From Rhodococcus oxybenzonivorans (GTDB lineage: Bacteria; Actinomycetota; Actinomycetes; Mycobacteriales; Mycobacteriaceae): 64,000 nt of DNA. The stretch is taken from NCBI RefSeq assembly GCF_003130705.1, contig NZ_CP021354.1, positions 5,642,001 to 5,706,000 on the forward strand. Direction: 5' to 3'. A program made the translations under genes and the position numbers. This document shows, piece after piece, positions 1 through 12,024 of the stretch (the first letter of the stretch is position 1; each line of letters opens with the position of its first letter). Under the pieces are notes generated by a model. That model searched no databases. It was not told where the DNA came from and worked only from the letters and a program-made list of their open reading frames with translations.

Positions 1-3000
1 TGGCGCTGAGTGAATCACCGCCCAGTTCGAAGAAGCTGTCGTCGACCCCGACCCGCGCGATTCCAAGGACCTCCGAGAAGACCCGTGCGACAGCCTCTTC
101 GACCGGTGTGGCAGGCGCCCGGAAACCCGTGGACGTCGACGCGAAGTCGGGCGCCGGCAACGCTTTCCGGTCGAGTTTGCCGACGGGTGTCAGGGGGATC
201 TCGTCGAGTACGACGACGGCGGCGGGAACCATGTACTTGGGCAGGATGCGTCCCGCGAACGCGAGTACCTCCGGCGCCACCACTTCGTCACCATCGTGCG
301 GCAGGACATACGACACCAACGCCGTGTCGCCGAGCGGACCGGGCCTTCCCACGGTGGCGGCGAAGTCGAGATTCGGGTGGGTGGTGAGGACGGAGTCGAT
401 CTCCCCGAGCTCGACCCGCTGCCCGCGAATCTTGACCTGGAAGTCGCTGCGTCCGAGATACTCCAGGGTGTGGTCGCGGCGCCACCGCACGACATCACCG
501 GTCCGGTACATCCGGCCGGCGCCGTGGGGATTGGCAACGAACCGTTCGGCGGTGAGCGACGGACGACGGTGGTACCCGCGGGCCAGGGCCGGTCCCGAAA
601 TGTACAGTTCGCCCGGCACCCCGGCCGGCACCGGCTGCAGTCGCGGGTCCAGAACGGACAGGGTGATGCCGCGCACCGGGCTGCCGATCGTGACCGGCTC
701 ACCCGGCATCATCGGCCGGCTCAACGTGGTGAGAATCGTGGCCTCGGTAGGCCCGTACCCGTTGAACATCGCCCGGCCCACACCCCAGTTGGCCACCAGT
801 TCGTCACCGACCGCATCGCCGGCCACCACGAGCACCTCGAGGTGCTCGATGCCGTCGCGGTCCACCGTGGCGAGTACCGCCGGAGTAATGCACGCGTGGG
901 TGACGCGTTCACGCCGCAGCAGCGCCGCGAGTTCCGCACCGCCGTAGATCCCGGGGGGCGCGATGACCAGCGTCGCCCCGGCGGCGCACGACTGGATCAG
1001 CTCGAGGATGGCCACATCGAAACTGGGAGAACAGATGTGGAGGCAGCGCGCCTGACGAGAGATGACGTAGTGCGCGCTCTGTTCGGCGAGAAGATTCGCC
1101 AGTCCGCGGTGGGTGAGCACGACACCTTTCGGTCGGCCGGTCGAGCCGGACGTATAGATCGCGTACGCGGCGTGGTCGACGACGAGCAGTGAACGGCGAT
1201 CGACGTCGGTGACGCGAGCACAGGACGCGGCGGCCAGAGTGTCGTCGATATCCGGGTCGTCGAGCACCAGCCACGGCACCGAATCGGGTAGGCGGTGCCG
1301 GTACGCGGAGGTCGTCACCCCGAGCGCCGCACCGGAGTCGGCGAGCATGTGCTCGATGCGGTCGGCGGGATAGTTCGGGTCCACCGGCACGAACGCAGCA
1401 CCAGCCTTGGCGACCGACCACACCGACAGCACCGACTCCGGTGAGCGCGGAAGGCCGAGTGCCACGAACGTTTCCGGTCCGGCGCCCCGCGCGATCAGCA
1501 CGCGAGCCAGGGCGTTGGATCGCTCGTCGAGTTCGCGGTAACTCGTCTCCCGTCCCTCGAAGAGGAGTGCGGCGGCGCCGGGACGCTCGCCGGCCACCTG
1601 GGTGAGCAACTCGGGCAGCGTGCGTGGTGCGCCGGACGGTGCGCCGGACACGGCGGTGTATTCCTGCAGTTCCGCCTCCGACAGCAGGGTCAGCCGGGCG
1701 AGCGGAATGTCGATGTCCGACAGCATGATCTGCAGGACCCGGGCAACCCGGGCCGCCACCGACTCGGCGAACTCGCTGTCGATCACGGCCGGCTGGTACC
1801 GCAGTCGCAGATGCAGTGCCGTGTCCACATGCGCGATCAGGGTGAGCGGATAGTGGGTGGCGTCGATCCCCTCTACCCCTGCGAGCCGTATGCCGTCGAT
1901 GTCCGTGTTCTCCGACAACCCCATCCGGTCCACCGGATACGACTCGAACACGGTCAACGTGTCGAAGACGGCACCGTCTCCAGCGGCGCGCTGAATTTCT
2001 GTCAGGCCCACGTAGTGGTGGTCGAGGAGGGCCGACTGTTCGGCCTGGAACCGTTCGAGGAGTTCGGCGAGTGTCTCCTCGCGGCGCAGGCGCAGCCGGA
2101 CGGGCACGGTGTTGATGAACAGGCCGACCATCGACTCGATCCCGGCGATCGCGGGCGGGCGTCCGGACACCGTGGCTCCGAACGTGACGTCCTCGCGGGT
2201 GCTCAGTGTCGCGAGTACCAGCCCCCAGGCGACCTGCACGAGCGTGTTGGTCGTGAGACCGCGTGCGCGGGCGAGTCCCTCGAGCACCCGGGTCTTCTCG
2301 TCTCCCACGTCCAGGCGGACGTCCTCCGGGTCGGCGAAGCTCGGCTCGCCGCGCGCGCCGGGTGCCACGATGGTCGGCTCGTCCGCGCCGGCGAGTGCGG
2401 ACACCCAGGCGCCGGTGGACCGTTCGGAATCCTGTGTCGCAATCCAGTGAAGGTAGTCACGGTAGGAGGTGACCGCCGGGAGCGCGGTGGTGTCGCCCGC
2501 GGTGGCGTACAGGACGAGCAGGTCCTTGATCACCAAGGGCGTCGACCAGCCGTCGAGAAGGATGTGGTGGTGCGTGAGCACCAGTCGGTAACGGCCGGGT
2601 GCGGTGTGCAGCAACGTGAATCGCAGCAGCGGGGCCGCGGACATATCGAACGGGAGGGCGCGGTCCATGGCCATCGCCGCCGCAACTTCCGCGGTGATCC
2701 GGGAGCTCGGCTGCCCAGACAGGTCGATGTGTGACCACGGCGCCGTGGCGGATTCGAGGACTACCTGCACCGGTCCCGTGCTGGTCTCGGCGAATGCCAC
2801 TCGCAGGTTGGAATGCCGGTCGAGCAGGCCTTGCGCGGCGCGGCGCAGGCGGCCGGCGTCGACGACGCCGTGCAGGTCGAGCACCAACTGGACCATGTAG
2901 GCGTCGACGTGTTCCTCGGACAACTGGGCATGGAACAGCAGGCCCGCCTGCAACGGCGACAGCGGCCAGATGTCCGCGAGTGCGGGATATGCGTTCTCCA

Positions 3001-6000
3001 GGCGGTCGATGTCCGCCTGCCCGAGGGACACCAGATCGAGGTCGGACGGCGTCAGGCCGCCGGCGTCAGGCCGGTTCGCGTGTTCGGCCAGCAGGGTGAG
3101 GGTCCGAACCCAGAGGTCGGCGAGCTCTTCCACGTCCGCACTGCGGAGCACACCGGTCGGGAACGTCCACGTTGCCGCCAGGACGGGGTCACCGTCCCGG
3201 ACGGTCGTCGCGGCGTTGACATCCACGACCCACGCCACGGGCATGTCGGGGTTCTGTGTTCCCCCGAGATCGGAGCTACCCTCGACGGGAAGCCAGGGCA
3301 CATCACCCGAACTGGTCGCCACCCGGCCGAGGTAGTTGAAGCTCACCTGCGGCGGCGGGAACCGGCGGAGCATCTCCCCGGTCTCCGGGTACAGGTACCG
3401 GAGCAGCCCGAACCCGATCCCGTGGTCGGGGATCGCGAGGAGTTGTTCCTTGACCGTCTTGATCGCGGTTCCGGCAGCGGCACCGCCGACGAGGACGGCA
3501 TCGACATCGATACCGGTGAGGTCGAGACGTGCGGGAAACAGGCTGGTGAACCAGCCGACGGTCCGGGACAGGTCGGCACCGGGGACGACGTGGTCCTCGC
3601 GACCGTGGCCTTCGAGATTGATCAGGGCATCGGTCGTGTCGACACCGCGCTGCCGACGCCAGCGGATCATGGCGAGCGCCAGCGCGGTGAGAAGGCCGTC
3701 GCCGACGGTGCCGTGGAACGCCGCGGGAAGGGTGGTGAGCAGGGCGCCCGTCACGCTCGGCGGAACCTCGACGGTGATACTGCCCTGTGCAGTGTCGACG
3801 TCGATCGCCGGATCCAGCGGCCGGGAGCCGAGGAGTGGGTCGGCTCCGTCGAGCATGGCTTGCCACAGCTCGACTTCGTCGCTTCGTCGTTCCGCGGCGT
3901 CCACCAGTCCGTGCGCCCATCTCCGCATCGACGTGCCGATGCCCGGCAACGCGGCGGTGAAGCCTTCGGCGATGCGTGCGTGCGCCGCAGCCAGATCGGT
4001 GATCAGGATGCGCCACGACACCCCGTCGACCACCAGGTGATGGGCGACCAGCAGCAGACGTCCGAGCCCGCCGGGGCCGTCGAACCACAGCACCTGCACC
4101 ATGCTCGCGGTGGCCGGATCCAGGCGGTCCGCCGCCGCATCGAGTTCGGCGGCCGCGATCGCGGCGAACTCCCCGCCGTCGAGCGAGGTGACGGGTACGC
4201 GGTGGATCACCGCTTCCGGGGACACGGACCCCGACGGCAGCACCGTCATTCCCCACTGCCCGCCCAGTCCTTCCTGCCCGTCGTCCCGGGTGAGTCGTGC
4301 GCGCAGCATGTCGTGACGATCCAGCACCGCGCCGACGGCACCGACGAGGTCCTCGTGGGTGAGCCCGGGGGGCGCCGTCACCAGCACCGCCTGGGAGAAG
4401 CGGTTCAGTTTGCCCCCGCTGCGGTCGAGCATCCACGCGACGACGGGCGTCGGCGGTACCGCACCGACACCGCCACCGGGAAGCTCCTCGAGGACAACAG
4501 AATCCGGTCGCTCGCGGTGTGCCGCCTCAGCCAGGCCCGCCACGGTGCGACGCTCGAAGACATCACGCGGTGAAAGGATCAGACCCGCCGCCTTCGCCCG
4601 CGCGACCAACTGGATGGACATGATGCTGTCGCCGCCCAGCGCGAAGAACGAGTCCTCCACCCCCACCGAGTCCAGTCCCAGCACGTCTCGGAACAACGCG
4701 GCAAGCAGTTCCTCCGTCTCCGTGCCCGGCGCCCGGCCGCCGGTGACGACAGCGCCGAAATCCGGTTCCGGCAATGCCTTCCGGTCGAGCTTTCCGTGGA
4801 CGGTCAGCGGCAGCGCCTCGATCACCACGATCGCGGCAGGCACCATGTACGACGCCAGGCGCGAACCGGCGAAGTCGAGGAGCACCCCCGTGTCGAGGTC
4901 GGCCCCGGGCACCGGAACCACGTACCCGACCAGGCGATCGGCCGACCCTGCACTGTGCCGCACGTCCGCGACGGCGGCCGCCACATCCTCGTGTGCGAGC
5001 AACGCCGAGGCCACCTCGCCCAGTTCGATCCGGAAGCCGCGGATCTTCACCTGGAAGTCGGTGCGCCCCAGATACTCCAGTTGCCCGTCCTTCATCCACC
5101 GCACGAGGTCACCGGTCCGGTACATTCTGCTGCCGGCCGGCCCGAACGGGTTGGCGACGAAACGTTCGGCGGTGAGGGCGTAGCGGCGGTGATACCCGCG
5201 CGCGAGCGCCGGACCGGCAAGATACAACTCACCCGCGATTCCCACCGGCACCGGCTGCAACCGCGCGTCGAGGACGGCCTCACCGAAGCCGAGAGTGGGT
5301 GCCCCGATGGTCACCGGCTCACCCGGCACCATCGGGAAACTGATACTCGACACCACCGTCGACTCGGTCGGCCCGTAGGCGTCGAACATGTTCCGGCCCG
5401 GCGCCCAGCGTGCCACCAGCTCGGGCGGGCAGGCTTCGCCACCCGTGACCACACAGACCAGGTCGTCGAGCCCGGCCGGATCGACGGAGGCCAGTGCCGC
5501 AGGCGTCACGAAGCAGTGGGTGACCCGCTCACGACGCAGCAGGTCCGACAATTCCTCGCCGCCGAATACGGACGGCGACGCGATCACCATCGTGGCGCCC
5601 GGTCCCACCACGAGCATCAGCTCGAGAATCGAGGCGTCGAAGCTCGGGGAGGCGAAGTGCAGCGCTCGTGTCGCCGACGTCGTGGCGAACGTGCGCTGCT
5701 GCGCCGCAGCGAAATTCGCCAGGCCACGGTGCGTGGTCACCACTCCCTTCGGCCTGCCGGTCGAACCCGACGTGTAGATCAGATACGCCGGGTGATCGAC
5801 CTGCAGGGCCGATGTCCGGTCGGTATCCGACACCGCCGTCGCCGGGAGAAGCGCCAGCTCCGCCTCCATCCCGGGATCGTCGAGCGCCAGCCACGGGAGC
5901 GCACCCGGAAGGGACGGCCGGAGCTCGGCCGTCGTGAGGCCGGCCACGGCGCCGGAGTCGTCGAGCATGTACTCGATGCGCTCGGCGGGATGGTTGGGGT

Positions 6001-9000
6001 CGACCGGCACGAAGGCGGCGCCGGACTTCGCCACCGCCCACACCGCCGTTACCGACTCGATCGACCTCGACAAAGCCAGCGCGACCACATGTTCCGGACC
6101 CACCCCGCGTGCGATCAGGAGTCGCGCGAGCCGGTTCGACCGGTCGTCGAGGTCACGGTAGGTCACGCGCCGCCCCTCGGAGGACAGCGCCTCGGCGGCC
6201 GGGTCGACGGCGGCGTCGACCAGCAGTTCGGGCAACGTGCGCGCAGGCACGCCGGGGCCGCCGGTCACCGAGGTCAGGGCGGCCCGTTCCAGTGGGGCGA
6301 GCACGTCGACGTCGCCGACCCGGACGTCGGGATCGGCCGCGACTGCGGCCAGGATCCGGACCAGGCGCTCCGCGAAGCCGGCCACGGTGCCTTCGTCGAA
6401 GATGTCGGTGGCGTACCCGAGCGCGGCGGTGACACCGGCGGGAGCGCCGTCACTGTCGGTGTTCTCGCGCATGCTTACCTGCAGGTCGAAGTTGATCGTG
6501 TCGAAGGGGAGGTCCAGCGCTTCGACGTGCAGACCCGGCAGTTCCAGTACGGGCCGCTCGGTGTTCTGGAATTCGAGCATCACCTGGAACAGCGGCGAAT
6601 ACTCCGTCGACCGCGAGGGTCGCAGGCTTTCGACGACCCGCTCGAACGGGACGTCCGCATGGGTGAACGCACCCAGGTCGGTCTCACGTACGCCGGTGAG
6701 GAGTTCGGCGAACGTGCGGGCTCCGTCGACGCGGGTGCGGAGCACGAGGGTGTTCACGAACATTCCCACCACGTCGTCGAGCGCGGCCTCGCCTCGTCCC
6801 GCGATCGGGGTGCCGACGGCGATGTCGTCCGAGGCGCTCAGCCGCGACAGCAACACCGCCAAGGCCGCGTGCAGGGCCATGAAGACGGTGGAGCCGTGGG
6901 TGCGCGCGACCTGCACGATGTCCTTGTGGAGTTCGGGAGGAATCCTGAACTCGACCCGGCCGCCCTGCAGAGAACGGGCAGGCGGACGCGGCCGGTCCGT
7001 GGGAAGTTCCAGCACGTCCGGAAGGTCGGCGAGAGTCGTGGTCCAGTAGCCGAGTTGACGTGCGAGCGGCGACGACGGATCGTCCTCGGGACCGAGCCAG
7101 TCCCGCTGCCACAGGGTGTAATCGGCGTACTGAACCGGCAGGGGGCGCCAATCCGGTGCAGTCTCATGGTGTCTGGCGGTGTACGCGGCCAGAACGTCGC
7201 GAGCAAGAGGCACCATGGAGAAGCCGTCGGCGGCGATATGGTGCACCACGACGGCGAGCACGTGTTCGGCCACGCCCCGCTCGAACAGCCGGGCCCGTAG
7301 CGGGGTTTCCACCGTCACGTCGAACCCCGTCGACAGTAACCGGTCGACCTGCTCGCGGAGGTTGTCCAGCCCGGTGGTGGGCTCCGGGTGAAGAATCGGC
7401 ACCACCTCAGCGGCGGGCAGTATCACCTGCCGCGGCCCCCGATCGGTCAGAGGAAAGACGGTGCGGAGCGACTCGTGCCGCTCGACGACGTCGGTGATCG
7501 CCGCCTGCAGGGCAGGTACATCGAGCGTGCCGGCGAGCCGCAGGGCAATGGCCACGTTGTAGGCCGCCGAGGCGGTGTCGAATTGGTTGATGAACCACAT
7601 CCGCTGCTGCGCAAGCGACACAGGGACCTCGCGCGCCGGATCCCTCGGGGCCAGCGTCGGCCGCGCCCAGTCCACCGCGATCCCCGCCTCGGCACGGGCG
7701 GCGAGCCCGGCCACGGTGGGAGCGTCGAACACGTCGCGCACGCCGAGACGGTCCCCGACTGCGCCATTGATGCGCGCCACCAGCCGGGTGGCGGTCAGCG
7801 AGTTGCCGCCCAGGTCGAAGAAGTTGTCGTGCGCGCCCACGCGCGCGATGCCGAGAAGGTCGGCGAACACCGCGGCGACGATCTCCTCCACCGGGTTACG
7901 GGGAGCGACGAACCCAACCGTCGCCGTGCCGAAGTCCGGTTCCGGCAGCGCTTTACGATCCAGCTTGCCGTTCACGGTCAGAGGCAGCGCGTCGAGAACC
8001 ACCACTGCCGACGGCACCATGTACGTGGGTACCGACGACCCGACCGCATCGAGTACCGCTGCCGGGTCGACGGCGGCGCCCGCCTCGGGAACGACGTACC
8101 CCACCAACCGATCGCCGTCACGGTCGTCGACGCGGACCACGACCACCGCTTGCGCCACCCCGGCACACGCGGCAAGGGCCGCCTCCACTTCGCCGAGTTC
8201 GACCCGGAAGCCGCGAAGCTGTACCTGGAAGTCACTGCGGCCCACGTACTCGAGCCGGCCCTGGGGGCCCCACCGCACGATGTCGCCGGAACGATACATG
8301 CGCGCACCCACCCGGTCGCGGGCGAAGGGGTCGGCAACGAAACGGTGTGCCGTCAGCTCGGATCGGCCCACGTACCCGCGGGACACCTGTTCGCCGGACA
8401 CGTACAACTCGCCGACCACACCGGGCGGCACCGGATGGAGCCTGCCGTCGAGGACATACACCCGCAACCCCGGGAGCCCGCCGCCGATCACCGACCCGGA
8501 CGCCGCGGACACCAGCGCGCGATCGAGTGCGAGGAAGCTGACGTGCACCGTGGTCTCGGTGATGCCGTACATGTTGACGAGTACGGGTGCACGGTCGTCG
8601 TGCCGGGAGTACCACCGGCCGAGTTGACCGATGTCGAGCGCTTCACCACCGAAGATCACGTACCGCAACGACAGAGCCGCCCCGTCGGCGGCGTCCTCGA
8701 CCGCGCTCGCCGCACGATCCGCCTCCATCAGCTGGTAGAAGGCGGTCGGCGTCTGGTTCAACACCGTCACCCGCTCGCGGTGCAGCAGTTCGAGGAACGT
8801 ATCGGGCGACCGTGCGGTGAAGTAGTCGACCACGACCAGCCGGCCACCGTGGACGAGTGCCCCCCACAGTTCCCACACGGAGAAGTCGAAGGCGTACGAA
8901 TGGAAGAGGGTCCACACATCGGACGAGTCGAACCCGAACAGGTCCCGGGTGTTGGCGAGCAACGCGACCACACAGCGGTGCGATACCTGCACACCCTTCG

Positions 9001-12000
9001 GGCGTCCGGTCGACCCCGACGTGAAGATGACGTAGGCGACGGCGTCCGCCCGTAGCGGACGCAACCGGTCCGAGTCGGTGACGGGCAGGCCCGAGAAGCT
9101 GTTCAGGGCGCGGTGCGTCGCCGGATCGTCGATCACCACCAGCGCGGTGCCGTCCGGCGCCAGGGCCCCGAACTCCGCACTCACCACAGCACACACCGGG
9201 TGCGCATCCTCGAACATCGCGGCAACGCGCTCGGCCGGATAGCTGACGTCGACCGGGACGTAGCCGCCGCCGGCCCCGAGCACCGCCAGCAACGCAACAA
9301 GCAGGTTCGGTGTCCTGTCCACCATCACGGCGACCAGCGATTCGGTACCGACACCACGCGCAATCAGCAATCGGGCCAACCGATTTGCGCGTTCCTCGAG
9401 CGCGGCGTAGGTAATCCTGTCTTCGCCGCACACCACCGCGACGGCCTCCGGGGTCCGGGCCGCCGCGCGTGCGAACAATTCGACGAGGGTAAGCGACCCG
9501 GCGCGAACGCCCGCGTGATTCCACTGGTCCAGCACGAGGCCGCGCTCGACCGCGCCCATGACGTCGATGTCCCCCACCGTCGTGGCCGGATCCGTCACGA
9601 CCGCCCGCAGTACGCGGAGGAGCCGTTCCCCGAATCTGATCACCGACGCGCGTTCGAAGACGTCGGTGGCGTACAGGAAACCCGCCGACATGCCTGCCGC
9701 AGAGCCCTTGTCGTCGTAATGCTCCGCCAGTGAGAGTTGCAGGTCGAATTTGGCGACACCCGGGTCGACGTCCACCGCTTCGACGGTCAGACCAGGCAGC
9801 TCGAGGTGCGCTCGCACCGTGTTCTGGAATTCCAGCAAAACCTGGAACAGCGGTGAATACGACGTCGAACGCACGGGAGCGAGCTCGTCGACGACGCTCT
9901 CGAAGGGCACATCGGTATGCCCGAACGCAGCGAGGTCCGTGTCACGGGCCTCGGCAAGCACGTCGATGAAGGACGCGTCCGACCGGACCCGGGTCCGGAG
10001 CACCAGCGTGTTGACGAACATCCCCACCAAGTCGTCCAGCGCCGCCTCACCGCGCCCTGCGATCGGTGTGCCCACGGCCACGTCGCCCGATCCCGACATG
10101 CGCGACAGCAACACGGCGAAGGCCGCGTGCATCACCATGAACAGCGTCGCATTGTGCTCGCGCGCAAGCAGAAGCAGTTGCCGGTGCAGACCGGCGTCGA
10201 TGGGGAACGACGCGCATCGACCCTGAAGTGACCGTGCGGCGGGCCGGTTCCGGTCGAGCGGCAGATCGGTGACCTCGGGCAGTTCCGCCAACGTATCCCG
10301 CCAATACCCGAGTTGCCGGGACATGAGACTGCCGGGATCCTCAGGGCTACCGAGGAGCGCACGCTGCCACACGCTGTAGTCGGCATACTGCACCGGCAAC
10401 GGTTCCCAATTGGGACGGGCACCCGCCCGCCGGGCTGAATACGCCACCATGAGATCGCGGGCCAGCGGTGCGAGCGACGCACCGTCGGCCGAGATGTGGT
10501 GCACCACCATGACGAGCACGTGTTCGTCCGGGCCGATCCACAGCAGCGCGGCGCGCAGCGGCACGGCCCGGCTGACGTCGAAGCCGACCGCGAGGAGCGT
10601 CTCGATCCGCTCGTTCAGTGACTCGTCGCCGTCGACCCGCGGGGTGAGGTCGGGAACAACCTGTGCTGCGTCGACGATCTCCTGGTACGGGCCGTCCGCC
10701 GACGCGGGGTACTTGGTGCGCAGCGCTTCGTGCCGCTCGATCACGTCACCGACCGCGTCCCTCAGGGTGTCCGAGTCGAGCGGACCGAGGAGCCGTACCG
10801 CCATCGGAATGTTGTAGGCCACCGACCCCGTGTCGAACTGATTGAGGAACCACATGCGCTGCTGTGCCAGTGACAGCGGAATCCGGTCGGGCCTCTCACC
10901 CCCGACGAGAGGCCGGCGATCCGCGAGTTGCATACCCGCACGCCGAATATGCGCGGCCAGCAGTTCGGCGGTGGGTGCATCGAACAGGGCACGCACGCCC
11001 ACGTCCGATCCCAGGGCGGCATTGATCCGCGCGATCACCCGCGTCGCGACCAGCGAGTTGCCGCCGAGGTCGAAGAAACTGTCGTCGACGCTGATCCGCT
11101 CGACACCGAGAATCTCCGTGAAGACCTCGACGATCGACTCCTCCACCGGATCGGCGGGCGCCCGGAACTCCGCGGCGGCGGACAGAAACTTCGGTTCCGG
11201 CAACGCTGCCCGGTCTACCTTCCCGACCGGGTTCAACGGGATGTCGTCCAGCACCATGATGACCGCGGGCACCATGTACGCCGGCAACCGATTCCGCACC
11301 TGCCGCAACAGCTCAGCGGTCTGGATCGGCCTGCCGGCGGCCGGCACGACGTACGACACCAGCACGGTGTCCCCGGACGGGCCCGGCCGCCCGATCGTGA
11401 CCGCGAACCGCACGTCCTGATGCGCCTGCAGTAAGGCATCGATCTCGCCGAGCTCGATCCGGAATCCTCGGACCTTCACCTGGAAGTCGCTGCGCCGCAG
11501 ATACTCCAGCGTGTAGTCGGGCCGCCAACGCACTACGTCGCCGGTGCGGTACATCCGGCCGGGGCCGTACGGGTCAGCGACAAACCGCACAGCGGTGAGC
11601 GCGGGCCGTCCATGATAACCCCTGGCCACGCCGGCACCGGCGATGTACAACTCGCCCGGTGCGCCGACGGGTACCGGATGCAGCCGAGCGTCCAGGACCA
11701 CCTGCTGGGTGCCGCGGATCGGCCCGCCCAGGGTGATCGGGCCGCCGGGTGTCATCGGCGCACTGATGTTCGCCATCACGGTGGTCTCGGTGGGGCCGTA
11801 CGCGTTGTGCAACCGGCGGCCCGGAGCCCACCGGGCCACCAGTTCGGGCGGGCAGGCCTCCCCGCCCACGACGACGTCGAGGAAGTCGCCGAGCGAATCC
11901 GGCGGAATCGTACTGAGCGCCGCCGTGGTGATGAAGCCGTGCGTGACGCGCTCCGATCGCAGTACATCGGCGATCTCCGTGCCCCCGTAAGTGGTCGGCG

Positions 12001-12024
12001 GCACGATCACCATCGTCGCCCCCA
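1..12024 (-). CDS. Non-ribosomal peptide synthetase, continuation (A1-T / C-A-T / C-A-T-E / C-A-T), partial at window edge
   Basis: After the frame change near 12025 one reading frame stays open to base 1; I checked its phase at 12008, 7799, 4619 and 2. Approximate domains, in order of translation: A1 12024-11160; T1 with the Ser of GGNSL near 11060; C2 10900-9560 (HHISADG near 10490); A2 9540-7950; T2 Ser near 7799; C3 7650-6270 (HHIAADG near 7240); A3 6240-4770; T3 (GGDSIM, Ser near 4626); E 4480-3060 ([10 protein letters not shown] near 4035, plus SFNYLGR); C4 2990-1640 (HHILLDG near 2560); A4 1620-180; T4 (GGDSL, Ser at 11-13). A2 pocket residues read D-F-W-N-I-G-M-V-H, the classical threonine code. 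The E domain predicts a D-configured third residue. A1 (D-A-F-F-V-G-A-V-M) and A3 (D-A-L-F-V-G-A-V-V) have similar hydrophobic pockets, and A4 reads D-V-L-C-V-A-G-I-L; I recognise no substrate for these. No release domain is seen. The product is unknown. Confidence 0.92.

Noticed and set aside
2813..9055. Very long plus-strand open frames (586, 834 and 555 codons at 2813-4573, 4796-7300, 7388-9055)
   Set aside because: They are antisense to the NRPS, show Arg/His/Gly-rich low-complexity composition and no family motif. Long antisense frames are expected opposite GC-rich NRPS genes.
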